From the NCBI GenBank assembly GCA_903849185.1, contig CAINIH010000068.1:1-34855 (forward strand): a DNA stretch of 34,855 nucleotides, in the 5' to 3' direction. This stretch comes from an uncultured Methylophilaceae bacterium. GTDB taxonomy: Bacteria; Pseudomonadota; Gammaproteobacteria; Burkholderiales; Methylophilaceae. Under the pieces are notes generated by a model. It saw only the letters and a list, made by a program, of their open reading frames with translations. It had not been told where the DNA came from and searched no databases. Shown in pieces: positions 9,898 through 18,993 of this stretch. The position numbers and the translations under genes were made by a program. Within the stretch, counting starts at the first letter, position 1. Each line of letters begins with the position of its first letter.

Positions 9898-9974
9898 AGG
9901 GGAGTCGCCAAGCTGGTTAAGGCACTGGATTTTGATTCCAGCATGCGAAGGTTCGAATCCTTCCTCCCCTGCCA
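9898..9974 (+). tRNA. tRNA-Gln (anticodon TTG), CCA encoded
   Basis: Acceptor AGGGGAG/CTCCCCT, anticodon loop TTTTGAT, T-arm GGTTCGAATCC, discriminator G plus CCA. Confidence 0.95.
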
Positions 9975-10010
9975 TTTTTAAATAGACCGCTCATAACTAG
10001 GACCGAGATT

Positions 10011-10961
10011 TTGGACAATAATAGCGTCATGATATTTACCGGGAATGCCAACCCTCTTCTTGCTGAGCAAGTGGCTGGGAACTTAGGCATTCACCTTGGG
10101 CGTGCCGATGTAGGCCGTTTTAGCGATGGCGAAGTTATGGTCGAGCTTCTTGAAAATGTTCGCGGTAGAGATGTTTTTGTTCTTCAATCCACAAGCCATC
10201 CTACTAACGATAACTTAATGGAAGTTATGGTGATTGTAGACGCCTTAAGGAGGTCATCCGCATCAAGAATTACAGCGGCAATTCCTTACCTTGGCTACTC
10301 AAGACAGGACAGAAGACCAAGATCGGCGCGCGTTGCAATTACTGCGAAAGTTGTAGCAAACATGCTTACAAGTGTTGGTGTAAATAGACTCCTTACTATG
10401 GATCTTCATTCCGACCAAATTCAGGGATTTTTTGATATTCCTGTAGACAATATATATGCAACACCTGTACTTCTCAAAGATTTGCTTGAACAAAATCATA
10501 AAAATCTTGTGGTGGTGTCACCTGATGTAGGTGGTGTTGTGAGAGCAAGAGCGTGCGCTAAACAATTAGGCTCCGATCTTGCAATTATTGACAAACGTAG
10601 GCCTAAGCCAAACGTGTCTAAAGTAATGAATATTATCGGTGAAGTGGAAAATAGAACCTGCGTCATTATTGATGACATGGTTGATACTGCAAATACACTT
10701 TGTGAAGCTGCAGCTGCTCTAAAAAAGAATGGTGCTATTAAAGTAGTGGCTTATGCAACACACCCTATTCTTTCAGGGGAAGCAACAAAAATTATTACCG
10801 AATCTGAATTAGATGAATTAGTTGTAACAAATACCATTCCACTAAGTAAGGCGGCAATGGCATGTAAAAAAATTAGGCAGCTTAGTGTTGCTGAGCTTTT
10901 GGCAGAAACGATTCGTCGAATAAGCCAAGGCGACTCCGTAAGTTCTCTTTTTATGGAGTAA
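10011..10961 (+). CDS. prs: Ribose-phosphate pyrophosphokinase
   Basis: [42 protein letters not shown] loop [13 protein letters not shown]. Start TTG 10011 or ATG 10029. Confidence 0.97.
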   Translation: MDNNSVMIFTGNANPLLAEQVAGNLGIHLGRADVGRFSDGEVMVELLENVRGRDVFVLQSTSHPTNDNLMEVMVIVDALRRSSASRITAAIPYLGYSRQDRRPRSARVAITAKVVANMLTSVGVNRLLTMDLHSDQIQGFFDIPVDNIYATPVLLKDLLEQNHKNLVVVSPDVGGVVRARACAKQLGSDLAIIDKRRPKPNVSKVMNIIGEVENRTCVIIDDMVDTANTLCEAAAALKKNGAIKVVAYATHPILSGEATKIITESELDELVVTNTIPLSKAAMACKKIRQLSVAELLAETIRRISQGDSVSSLFME

Positions 10962-10966
10962 TGAAT

Positions 10967-11014
10967 TTGGTCATGTTGGCCAATAAACTGCTGCAGTCTG
11001 GTCGCGGAATGCAG
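10967..11014 (+). promoter_or_regulatory. Possible structured leader between prs and rplY (two small hairpins)
   Basis: TTGGTC-ATGTT-GGCCAA (10967-10983) and CTGCA(N14)TGCAG (10991-11014), followed by RBS AAGGAG before ATG 11036. Confidence 0.3.
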
Positions 11015-11035
11015 ATTTAAATTAAGGAGTAGTAA

Positions 11036-11731
11036 ATGAAAATTGAAATTAGTGCAACAAAACGTGATGTGAAAGGTACGGGTGCGAGCCGCCGTCTTCG
11101 CCACGCTGGAAGTGTTCCTGGAATTTTATATGGTGGCGGCAAAGAGCCCATCTCTCTTGACCTTGAACAAAAATCTTTATTTTTACAATTTAGACATGAA
11201 GCATTTCATGCATCGATCTTAACGCTTAATTTAGAAGGCAATAAAGAGTCTGTTTTATTAAGAGATTATCAAATGCATCCTGTAAGAAATACAATTCAGC
11301 ATATTGATTTTCAGCGTGTTAATGAAAATGAAAAAATTCACGTTAAAGTGCCATTCCACTTTATTAATGCTGAAGTTTCTCCAGGCGTTAAACTCAACGG
11401 CGGTATTGTTTCGCATATCATGACTGAAGCAAATATTTCTTGTTTACCAAAAAATCTTCCTGAGTTTATTGAAGTTGATTTGGCAACAATTGATATTGGT
11501 CAATCAATTCATTTATCAGAAATTAAGATGCATGAAGGTGTTGAATTCGTTCAGCTTGCTCATGGTAATGATGCAGCAGTAGCTTCTGTTGCTAAACCAA
11601 GAGCCGTGGTTGAAGAGGTTGAAGCTAAGCCAGCAGAAGGTGCTGCTGATGCAGCTGCCCCGGCAGCTGAAGGCGCTAAAGCTTCAGATGCAGCTCCGGC
11701 TGAAGACGCTAAATCAGACAAAGCTAAATAA
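11036..11731 (+). CDS. rplY: 50S ribosomal protein L25 (general stress protein Ctc type)
   Basis: ATKRDVKGTGASRRLRHAGSVPGILYGGGKEP, two-domain L25/TL5 form with Ala-rich C-terminal tail. Confidence 0.97.
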   Translation: MKIEISATKRDVKGTGASRRLRHAGSVPGILYGGGKEPISLDLEQKSLFLQFRHEAFHASILTLNLEGNKESVLLRDYQMHPVRNTIQHIDFQRVNENEKIHVKVPFHFINAEVSPGVKLNGGIVSHIMTEANISCLPKNLPEFIEVDLATIDIGQSIHLSEIKMHEGVEFVQLAHGNDAAVASVAKPRAVVEEVEAKPAEGAADAAAPAAEGAKASDAAPAEDAKSDKAK

Positions 11732-11746
11732 TCTAGCTTTGATATG

Positions 11747-11790
11747 AATAAGGCGCACTTTTTTTTAAATTAAGTGCGCCTTATTTTTTC
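11747..11790 (+). terminator. Rho-independent terminator after rplY
   Basis: Perfect 14-bp stem AATAAGGCGCACTT / AAGTGCGCCTTATT, 11-nt loop, followed by a T run. Confidence 0.9.
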
Positions 11791-11792
11791 AT

Positions 11793-12368
11793 ATGAGCCA
11801 AATTAAATTATTTGTAGGCCTAGGGAACCCCGGCGAAAAATATTCTGACACCAGACACAATGCAGGTTTTTGGTGGATCGATCTTGTCGCTCACCAACAA
11901 AATATCAAATTACAAAATAGCGATAAATTTTTCTCAAGTTTTGGAAAGTCTTCGAATACAGAAGAATTTTATTTTGCAAAGCCCAATACATTTATGAATG
12001 ATAGTGGGAAAACACTTGCAGCAATTACAAAGTTCTACAAAATAAATCCAAATGAAATTCTTGTGGTTCATGACGATCTTGATATAGATGTTGGACAAGC
12101 TAAACTGAAATTTGGTGGCAGTCACGGAGGACATAATGGCCTTAAAAGTATATTTACCTCTATTGGCTCACAAGATTTTTGGCGCTTAAAGATTGGTATT
12201 GGGCACCCGGGTGAAAAACATTTAGTTGTAGATTACGTATTAAAAAATCCTTCATCCAAAGAGAGAGATCTCATTGATGAATCTATAGAAACAAGTAGTC
12301 AGCTTTTTAATGAAATTGCATCAGGTCAATTTGAAAAAGCTATGCTCAATCTTCATACCAATAAATAA
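11793..12368 (+). CDS. pth: Peptidyl-tRNA hydrolase
   Basis: LFVGLGNPGEKYSDTRHNAGFWWID, KPNTFMNDSGK, VVHDDLDI, GGHNGLKSI. Confidence 0.98.
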   Translation: MSQIKLFVGLGNPGEKYSDTRHNAGFWWIDLVAHQQNIKLQNSDKFFSSFGKSSNTEEFYFAKPNTFMNDSGKTLAAITKFYKINPNEILVVHDDLDIDVGQAKLKFGGSHGGHNGLKSIFTSIGSQDFWRLKIGIGHPGEKHLVVDYVLKNPSSKERDLIDESIETSSQLFNEIASGQFEKAMLNLHTNK

Positions 12369-12381
12369 AGAAAAATAAATT

Positions 12382-13467
12382 ATGAAATGTGGAATTGTTG
12401 GATTACCTAATGTTGGAAAATCAACGCTATTCAATGCGATTACTAAAGCAAGTATTGCTGCAGAAAATTATCCTTTCTGCACCATTGAACCCAATATTGG
12501 AATTGTAGAAGTGCCGGATCCTAGAATTGAAAAACTCATAGCTATTGTTAACCCAGAAAAAACACAGCCAGCTATAGTAGAATTTGTTGACATCGCAGGT
12601 CTTGTTGCCGGAGCATCAAAAGGTGAAGGTCTTGGTAATAAATTTTTAGCGAATATTAGAGAGACTGACGCTATAGTGCATGTAGTTCGCTGCTTTCAAG
12701 ATGACAACATTGTTCACTTTTCTGGTAAGGTAGATCCTCTTTCTGATATTGAGGTCATCAATACAGAACTTATTTTAGCTGATATGGAAACGGTAGATAA
12801 AACACTTCAGCGAGAAAATAAAAAAGCAAAATCTGGTGATAAAGAAGCCATTCAACTTGTTTCAATTCTGACAAAAATTTCTGCTCATCTCGACCAAGGA
12901 AAATTGGTTAAAAATTTAAATCTTGATGATGACGAACTAAAACTCATCAAACCTTTATGTTTAATTACAGTTAAGCCTGTGATGTTTGTAGCTAATGTCA
13001 ATGAAACAGGATTCACTAACAATCCTATACTCGACTCACTGAAAGCTTTAGGTCAAAAAGAAAATCTTCCTGTTATTTCTATTTGCGCAAAAATTGAAGC
13101 AGAGATTGCTGATTTAGAAGACGAGGATAAGGCTATATTCTTAACTGAGCTAGGGTTAGAAGAGCCGGGTCTCGATAGAGTAATCAGGTCGGCTTATGCT
13201 CTGTTGGGATTACAAACTTATTTCACAGCAGGCGTGAAAGAAGTAAGGGCCTGGACTGTAAAAAAAGGGGCGACTGCGCCTGAAGCTGCTGGTGTTATTC
13301 ATACAGACTTTGAAAAAGGCTTTATTCGAGCTGAGGTTATTTCTTACGATGATTTCATTACTTACAATGGCGAACAAAAATCTAAAGAAGCTGGGAAAAT
13401 GCGCTTAGAAGGCAAGGAATACATCGTTAAAGATGGTGATGTTATGCATTTTAGATTTAACGTCTAA
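12382..13467 (+). CDS. ychF: Redox-regulated ATPase YchF (Obg family)
   Basis: [53 protein letters not shown] domain at C-terminus. Confidence 0.98.
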   Translation: MKCGIVGLPNVGKSTLFNAITKASIAAENYPFCTIEPNIGIVEVPDPRIEKLIAIVNPEKTQPAIVEFVDIAGLVAGASKGEGLGNKFLANIRETDAIVHVVRCFQDDNIVHFSGKVDPLSDIEVINTELILADMETVDKTLQRENKKAKSGDKEAIQLVSILTKISAHLDQGKLVKNLNLDDDELKLIKPLCLITVKPVMFVANVNETGFTNNPILDSLKALGQKENLPVISICAKIEAEIADLEDEDKAIFLTELGLEEPGLDRVIRSAYALLGLQTYFTAGVKEVRAWTVKKGATAPEAAGVIHTDFEKGFIRAEVISYDDFITYNGEQKSKEAGKMRLEGKEYIVKDGDVMHFRFNV

Positions 13468-13476
13468 TATCAGCCT

Positions 13477-13505
13477 TTGACTTTAGGTGTTTAAAAAAAT
13501 ATAAT
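13477..13505 (+). promoter_or_regulatory. Near-consensus sigma70 promoter upstream of tRNA-Met
   Basis: TTGACT (13477-13482), 17-nt spacer, TATAAT (13500-13505); tRNA starts at 13532. Confidence 0.8.
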
Positions 13506-13531
13506 TCAACGCTTTATTTTGTTTCATAAAA

Positions 13532-13608
13532 GGTGATGTAGCTCAGCTGGTTAGAGCGCAGGATTCATAATCCTGAGGTCGAGAGTTCAAGTCTCTCCAT
13601 CACCACCA
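13532..13608 (+). tRNA. tRNA-Met (anticodon CAT, probably elongator), CCA encoded
   Basis: Acceptor GGTGATG/CATCACC, D-arm GCTCAGCTGGTTAGAGC, anticodon stem AGGATTCATAATCCT, T-loop GTTCAAGTC, ACCA end. Confidence 0.94.
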
Positions 13609-13612
13609 TCTT

Positions 13613-14743
13613 TTAAAGATTAAAATCCGTTTTATATGGCGCTCTTTCATTAAGTTCGTTTGTATACTTATCAATTCCATTCTTTTCTCTTCTTAAAAAA
13701 TCTTTGATTGCATGCTCAAATTTTTCATCAAAAATTCGATGAAATGAAAATGTATTGAATGGCTCAAAACCTCTTGCGAGTTTATGCTCTCCTTGCGCCC
13801 CACCTTCGAATGCAGCTATTTCATTTTCAATACAAAATTCCTGGCCTTGATAGTATGAAAGTTCGAAATGCAATCCAGGATAAAAAGATTTTGAACCCCA
13901 ATATCTTCCATATAAATTTTTATCGTCATAAATAAAGAATGATCCTGCAACAGGTATATCGTCTTCGTATGCCAATATTAACAATATATTCTCAGGCATG
14001 CTTTCTCTAATAAGGCTAAAAAAATTTCGTGTGAGATACGGATGTGAGTGATGTTCTTGATAGGTATTGCAATAACAAGCATAGAAAAAATCTAAATCTG
14101 ATTCAGCAATTTCCAGGCCTTTTATTTGTTTAATTTTAAGTCCTAAGTCCTGAACTTTTTTTCGCTCTTGTTTTATTTTTTTTCGCTTATCGTGAGAAAG
14201 CTGAGATAGGAATTCTTCAAAATTTTTGTAATTTTTGTTAAACCATTTAAATTGCACGCCTTCTCTTAACAGCCATTTTGAATCTAGGTATGCGTTTTGC
14301 TCGCTTTCATCACAAAATAAAATATGGCTTGATGACATTTTATTTTTATAAGCTAGCGCTTCTATCTGTGAAACTATATTTTTTTTAATTGACGCGTCCA
14401 ATCCAAAAACTCTAGGCCCAGTGGCGGGAATAAATGGTATGCATGAAACGATCTTCGGATAATAGCTTTCCCCATATTTTTGATAGGCTTCCGCCCAAGA
14501 CCAATCAAATACATATTCGCCATAAGAGTGCTCTTTTAAAAATATAGGTGAAGCACCAACGAGCTTTCCTTCATGGGTAACGGTTGCCGGAAAAGGGTGC
14601 CAACCTGTGCCCTCCCCTATGGAATTTGATCCTTCAAGTGATTGAAAAAATTCAAGCCTTAAAAAAGGATTTGATTTTGTAAGATCATTCCATTCTTTTT
14701 GATTAATATTTTTAAAGCTAGATTGAAATTCTATGTGCGCCAT
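13613..14743 (-). CDS. FemAB-like GNAT-fold protein (DUF482/COG3146 'peptidogalycan biosynthesis/recognition' family)
   Basis: Characteristic FEGGAQGEHKLARGFEP and GRYWG motifs, LSHDKRKKIKQERKKV. Confidence 0.85.
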   Translation of the reverse strand: MAHIEFQSSFKNINQKEWNDLTKSNPFLRLEFFQSLEGSNSIGEGTGWHPFPATVTHEGKLVGASPIFLKEHSYGEYVFDWSWAEAYQKYGESYYPKIVSCIPFIPATGPRVFGLDASIKKNIVSQIEALAYKNKMSSSHILFCDESEQNAYLDSKWLLREGVQFKWFNKNYKNFEEFLSQLSHDKRKKIKQERKKVQDLGLKIKQIKGLEIAESDLDFFYACYCNTYQEHHSHPYLTRNFFSLIRESMPENILLILAYEDDIPVAGSFFIYDDKNLYGRYWGSKSFYPGLHFELSYYQGQEFCIENEIAAFEGGAQGEHKLARGFEPFNTFSFHRIFDEKFEHAIKDFLRREKNGIDKYTNELNERAPYKTDFNL

Positions 14744-14779
14744 AGCGATCTATTTTAACGAAGATTCACTAAGGGAAAT

Positions 14780-15286
14780 TTATATAGGTGTTTTGGTGTT
14801 TGATGAAGCTTGATTGTTTTTACGCTTGTTACTATCCAAATGATTTTTTTCAAATTCTTTTGCTAAGAAAGCCAATTCGTCTAGAGATATAACTTCATTC
14901 TCGTCTAAATCGAGGCGATTAAATTGGCGAGCTACTTGAGGTAAACATTTTGTCGTTTCCGTAAGGTCAAGGGTATTATCATTGTCTTCATCACAAGCAA
15001 TAAAACGGGACTCCAGGCCTTTTAACATCTCCCTTTGCTTTTCTTCAATGAGGCTACTTTCTTTACCTGATGATTTTGCATATGCAGCAAGCGCGCGTCT
15101 AATTCTTGCTCGCTCTTCTGGTGATAAAGCGCTACTTTCTTTTAATTTATTAAGCTCAGTAGCAACTGATGAATTAGCATCTGAATCTGTTTTTGGTGCC
15201 TGATTATTTCCGCCCCCCAGTACCTGCAATGGGAAGCCAAAAAACGCAACAAAACAAAATAAAAAGGCTTTTGAAAAATTATGCAA
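14780..15286 (-). CDS. Secreted EF-hand domain protein
   Basis: Signal peptide MHNFSKAFLFCFVAFFGFPLQVLG; EF-hand loops DEDNDNTLDLTE and DLDENEVISLDE. Confidence 0.82.
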   Translation of the reverse strand: MHNFSKAFLFCFVAFFGFPLQVLGGGNNQAPKTDSDANSSVATELNKLKESSALSPEERARIRRALAAYAKSSGKESSLIEEKQREMLKGLESRFIACDEDNDNTLDLTETTKCLPQVARQFNRLDLDENEVISLDELAFLAKEFEKNHLDSNKRKNNQASSNTKTPI

Positions 15287-15360
15287 TTGATTGATTTTTA
15301 TCTGGAAAGGACTGTTATATTCAAGCTTAAATGTAAATAATTTATTACAAAAAAATGCAC

Positions 15361-15379
15361 ATTTGTTTCTATTTGTAAC
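15361..15379 (+). promoter_or_regulatory. Candidate OmpR-family response-regulator site (10-bp-spaced direct repeat)
   Basis: ATTTGTTTCT-ATTTGTAAC, two ATTTGT half-sites 10 bp apart in the divergent EF-hand/ompR spacer; flanked by TTACAAA...TTTGTAA inverted repeat (15345-15378). Confidence 0.25.
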
Positions 15380-15452
15380 AATGGATCATAACTACTTTGA
15401 TGTAAACTTATACATTAAGTTCATTTCGCACCAACTGATTTAAACTAAACCC

Positions 15453-16172
15453 ATGGCAATCAATCCACCATCCATTTTAATCGTTGATGACGACCCAAAA
15501 ATAAGGGATCTCACCAGTCAGTACCTTACTGATCAAGGATTGAATGTTCATGCAGCCAGTGGCGGCAAAGAAATGGATGTATTTATTGCTAGCCATCAGG
15601 TTAGCCTTATTATCCTAGATCTAATGATGCCCGAAGAAAATGGGCTTGCCATATGCCAAAGGTTAAGGGGCTCAGGAAATTTCACCCCTATTATCATTCT
15701 TACGGCAAAAGGAGATGAAATTGATCGTATTGTCGGCTTAGAAATGGGAGCAGATGATTACGTATCAAAACCATTTAATCCTCGAGAACTTTTAGCGCGT
15801 ATTAATGCAGTATTAAGACGAAACGAATTAAAACAATCACAAAACTCAAATTCTGAAAATTTGGCATTTGGTCCTTTTTTGTTTAGCTCGGACACAAGAA
15901 GTCTCACAAAAAATGGGGTTCCTATCAGTATTACATCGGGCGAATTTGAATTATTAAAAGTATTTATTGATCACCCTCGTCAACCACTGTCCCGGGATCA
16001 AATTATGCAATTGGCAAAGGGACGCGAACTTGATGTTTTTGATAGAAGTATCGATGTTCAAATTTCGAGACTAAGAAAAATTCTAGAAGAAGATCCAACA
16101 AGCCCTAAATTTTTACAAACAATGTGGGGCTTTGGATATATCTTTGTTCCAGATGGTGATGCCGCACATTGA
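15453..16172 (+). CDS. ompR: OmpR-family response regulator
   Basis: Receiver domain (VDDDPKIRDLTSQYL, LIILDLMMPEENGL, TAKGDEIDRIVGLEMGADDYVSKPFNPRELLARI) and winged-helix C-terminus; close to E. coli OmpR by eye. Confidence 0.9.
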   Translation: MAINPPSILIVDDDPKIRDLTSQYLTDQGLNVHAASGGKEMDVFIASHQVSLIILDLMMPEENGLAICQRLRGSGNFTPIIILTAKGDEIDRIVGLEMGADDYVSKPFNPRELLARINAVLRRNELKQSQNSNSENLAFGPFLFSSDTRSLTKNGVPISITSGEFELLKVFIDHPRQPLSRDQIMQLAKGRELDVFDRSIDVQISRLRKILEEDPTSPKFLQTMWGFGYIFVPDGDAAH

Positions 16173-17485
16173 AGTTCATTCCCAATACACTTCTTGCTAG
16201 ATTTCTTATCCTCATCGCAACAGTGCTTATCATTGCGCAGATTGTTTCAATTCGCATATTTGATTATTTTGAAAGAGGTCCTAGAGCTGAAGCAGTAGCT
16301 CAAGAAATTGAAACTGTGGTTAATTTCACAAGAGCATCTCTTATATCTTCAAGGGAAGATAAAAGGCTTGAGCTTTTGTCGGAATTATCTACCAAAGGCG
16401 ACATCAGAATTTATCCTGCATATTACTTCGAAGATATTGAGCCTCTAGCTCCAGATCCTTTCTTGCAAGTTGTTGTAGGTAAATTAAAAGAGAGACTTGG
16501 TGAAAATACCATAGTGATCACTAATCACTATGGTATACCAGGCCTTTGGGTAAGCTTTTCTATCGATCAAGATGAATTTTGGGTAGTGATTCCTACCCCG
16601 GGAGATAGACCATTCCCATGGCACTGGATTGGCTGGGGCATTATTGTTGCTGGTCTTTCAATTATTGGTGCATATGCTACCGCAACAAGAATTAATCGAC
16701 CTTTAAAACTCTTAATTCAAGCTACAGAACAATTAAAAAAAGGTGAGTTTCCAAAAAAACTGCCTCTAGATAGTGTGACTGAATTTCAAGCTATGAGTCA
16801 GACATTTAACGAAATGGCGGAAGGCCTTAATAAAGTAGAACAAGAAAGAAAACTTCTGCTTGCAGGCATCTCGCATGACGTGAGAACACCTCTCACAAGA
16901 CTTAGAATTGCTATCGAAATGTTGCCTGAAAAAATAGCTGCCAAACTGAAAAAAAGTATGGAAGAAGATGTGTCGGAAATAGATAGCATTCTTAACCAAT
17001 TTATGGACTACGTGCGTGGCTTTGATCAAGAGAGCAAAATATCAACAAATTTAAATGATTTTTTTAGCCACCTAAAAGAGCAACATAAAATACTTAACCG
17101 TAATATTGTTTTGGTAAGTAATATCAAAATACCTATTTTTTACGATATCAGACCCGTTTCATTTAGAAGATTATTTGATAATTTAATTAATAATGCATTT
17201 TCATATTCAAACGGGGAAGTTTTAATTACACTTAAAAAAAATAAAGATAGCATTACGATTAGTATTCTAGATGACGGTCCTGGCATACCAGCTGAAGAAA
17301 TTAAACGCCTCCTTAAGCCCTTTGAGCGAATGGATGAAGCAAGGGGAAATAGTGAAGGCTGCGGACTCGGTCTTGCTATTGCAGAGCGTATTACTCAATC
17401 ACATGATGGCAAACTAACAATTTCTAATCGCGCTAAAAAAGGTCTTGAAGTTAAGATTGTTTTACCTCTAGTTAGTGAAAGCTAG
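16169..17485 (+). CDS. envZ: EnvZ-like sensor histidine kinase
   Basis: HAMP region, H-box LAGISHDVRTPLTRLRIAIEML, N-box DNLINNAFSYS, G-boxes DDGPGIP and GCGLGLAIA; TTG start overlaps ompR stop (TTGA). Confidence 0.88.
   Translation: MKFIPNTLLARFLILIATVLIIAQIVSIRIFDYFERGPRAEAVAQEIETVVNFTRASLISSREDKRLELLSELSTKGDIRIYPAYYFEDIEPLAPDPFLQVVVGKLKERLGENTIVITNHYGIPGLWVSFSIDQDEFWVVIPTPGDRPFPWHWIGWGIIVAGLSIIGAYATATRINRPLKLLIQATEQLKKGEFPKKLPLDSVTEFQAMSQTFNEMAEGLNKVEQERKLLLAGISHDVRTPLTRLRIAIEMLPEKIAAKLKKSMEEDVSEIDSILNQFMDYVRGFDQESKISTNLNDFFSHLKEQHKILNRNIVLVSNIKIPIFYDIRPVSFRRLFDNLINNAFSYSNGEVLITLKKNKDSITISILDDGPGIPAEEIKRLLKPFERMDEARGNSEGCGLGLAIAERITQSHDGKLTISNRAKKGLEVKIVLPLVSES
16506..16536. repeat. Perfect 13-bp inverted repeat, 5-nt loop, within envZ-like CDS
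   Basis: ATACCATAGTGAT-CACTA-ATCACTATGGTAT. Confidence 0.95.
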
Positions 17486-18861
17486 TTAAACCAATTTAAT
17501 TTTTTTCGAAGTTTAACAACGTTGCCAACAATAATGAGTGATGGAGATTTTAATTTTTCTTGTTTCACTTTTTGAGTAATATTTAAAAGATTGCCAGTTA
17601 CAACTTTTTGACCTGAAGTTGTTCCCTGCTCAACGACTGCAATCGGTAAATTTTTTGATGCGCCATGTTTAATTAATTGTTCGCATATTTGCGAAAGCGC
17701 TAAAAGGCCCATATAAATTACTACTGTTTGATTGGGTTTAGCTAACGAATCCCATTCGAGAATCAGTTTTTCATTTTTCATGTGGCCTGTAACAAATATA
17801 CAAGATTGCGCATAGTCTCTGTGAGTCAAAGGAATGCCTGCATAACTTGATACACCATTAGCAGCGGTGATTCCGGGTACCACTTGAAATGGAATTTTAT
17901 GCTCCATGAGCATTTCAATTTCCTCGCCACCTCTACCAAATATAAAAGGATCGCCACCTTTTAACCGCAAAACTCGCATACCTTTTTTTGCTAATTTTAC
18001 AAGCAATTGATTAATTTTTTCTTGCGGCACGGTATGTCGATCTCTTTCTTTGCCGACATAAATAAGCTCTGCATCACGCCTCACTAAATTTAAAACATCT
18101 TTACTGATCAATTTGTCATAAACACATACATCCGACCTCTGCATTAAATGAAGCGCTCTGAATGTAAGCAAATCTGGGTCGCCGGGCCCGCCTCCAACCA
18201 AAAAGACCTCTCCTTGTTTCTTTTTTATTTCATTCTTTTTCACCAAAGCTATTAATTGCTGTGCACTTAATTTCTTAGTTTGATTTAGAAACTGCCTTAC
18301 TAAAGGGTGATCAATAAAATTTTCCCAGAAAATTCTTCTTGATTGTGTTGTTTCGTATTTATTTTTAACGCTATCTCTCATCGAGCCCATCACAGAAGCT
18401 AGCTTACTAAAGCTATGTGGAATCAAAGCTTCAATTTTTTCACGAACAAATTTGGCTAAAACGGGTGCATTGCCTTCACTGGAAATTGCAATTAATAATG
18501 GTGATCGATCTATAATTGATCCCATCGTAAAAGTACAAAGCGAAGGTTCATCAACTACATTAACTGGGATATTGAGTGCTTGTGCAGTTTTAGATACCAA
18601 TAAATTCACTTTTTTATTATTGGTCGCCGCAACAACAAGCACAGGATGGGTTAAATCATTTTTTTCAAAAGATTTTATCTTGACGTGAATTTTTTTTAGC
18701 TTTTGATAATGCTTTAATTCCTTACATAAGCTAGAAGCAATCACGGTAATTTTTGCATCGGCCTTAAGGAGCATTTCAATCTTTCTTAAAGCGACGTCAC
18801 CTCCCCCTATAACCAATACAGGCTTATGTATTAAATTAATAAAAATTGGGAAACTTTTCAT
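17482..18861 (-). CDS. cysG: Siroheme synthase (precorrin-2 dehydrogenase/ferrochelatase fused to uroporphyrinogen-III C-methyltransferase)
   Basis: N-terminal VLVIGGGDVALRK; SUMT motifs VFLVGGGPGDPDLLTFRA, RLKGGDPFIFGRGGEE, VVPGITAA, YAGIPLTHRD. Confidence 0.96.
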   Translation of the reverse strand: MKSFPIFINLIHKPVLVIGGGDVALRKIEMLLKADAKITVIASSLCKELKHYQKLKKIHVKIKSFEKNDLTHPVLVVAATNNKKVNLLVSKTAQALNIPVNVVDEPSLCTFTMGSIIDRSPLLIAISSEGNAPVLAKFVREKIEALIPHSFSKLASVMGSMRDSVKNKYETTQSRRIFWENFIDHPLVRQFLNQTKKLSAQQLIALVKKNEIKKKQGEVFLVGGGPGDPDLLTFRALHLMQRSDVCVYDKLISKDVLNLVRRDAELIYVGKERDRHTVPQEKINQLLVKLAKKGMRVLRLKGGDPFIFGRGGEEIEMLMEHKIPFQVVPGITAANGVSSYAGIPLTHRDYAQSCIFVTGHMKNEKLILEWDSLAKPNQTVVIYMGLLALSQICEQLIKHGASKNLPIAVVEQGTTSGQKVVTGNLLNITQKVKQEKLKSPSLIIVGNVVKLRKKLNWFN

Positions 18862-18993
18862 ACCATCATTTTACATGTTCATTGGAAGGTAGATCTTATC
18901 TAAAACGCAATAATTTACCTGTATTATTAATCACTTAAAGCCACTATACTTAACACAACCTAATTTTAATGCGCCACTTATTTCATTAGTTTT

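Noticed and set aside
9898-9974. tRNA-Gln next to prs as an integration attachment site
   Set aside because: No integrase gene and no duplicated tRNA 3' end seen nearby; neighbouring genes are core and look syntenic.
10751-11104. 117-aa minus-strand ORF across prs/rplY
   Set aside because: Antisense to two confidently identified genes and no recognisable domain; long antisense frames are expected by-products.
11590-11728. Ala/Glu/Pro-rich repetitive C-terminus of L25
   Set aside because: Low-complexity Ala-rich tails are common in betaproteobacterial L25/Ctc proteins.
13608-13620. ATCTTTTAAAGAT palindrome after tRNA-Met as terminator
   Set aside because: Short, GC-poor and without a T-run on the plus strand; insufficient evidence for a terminator.
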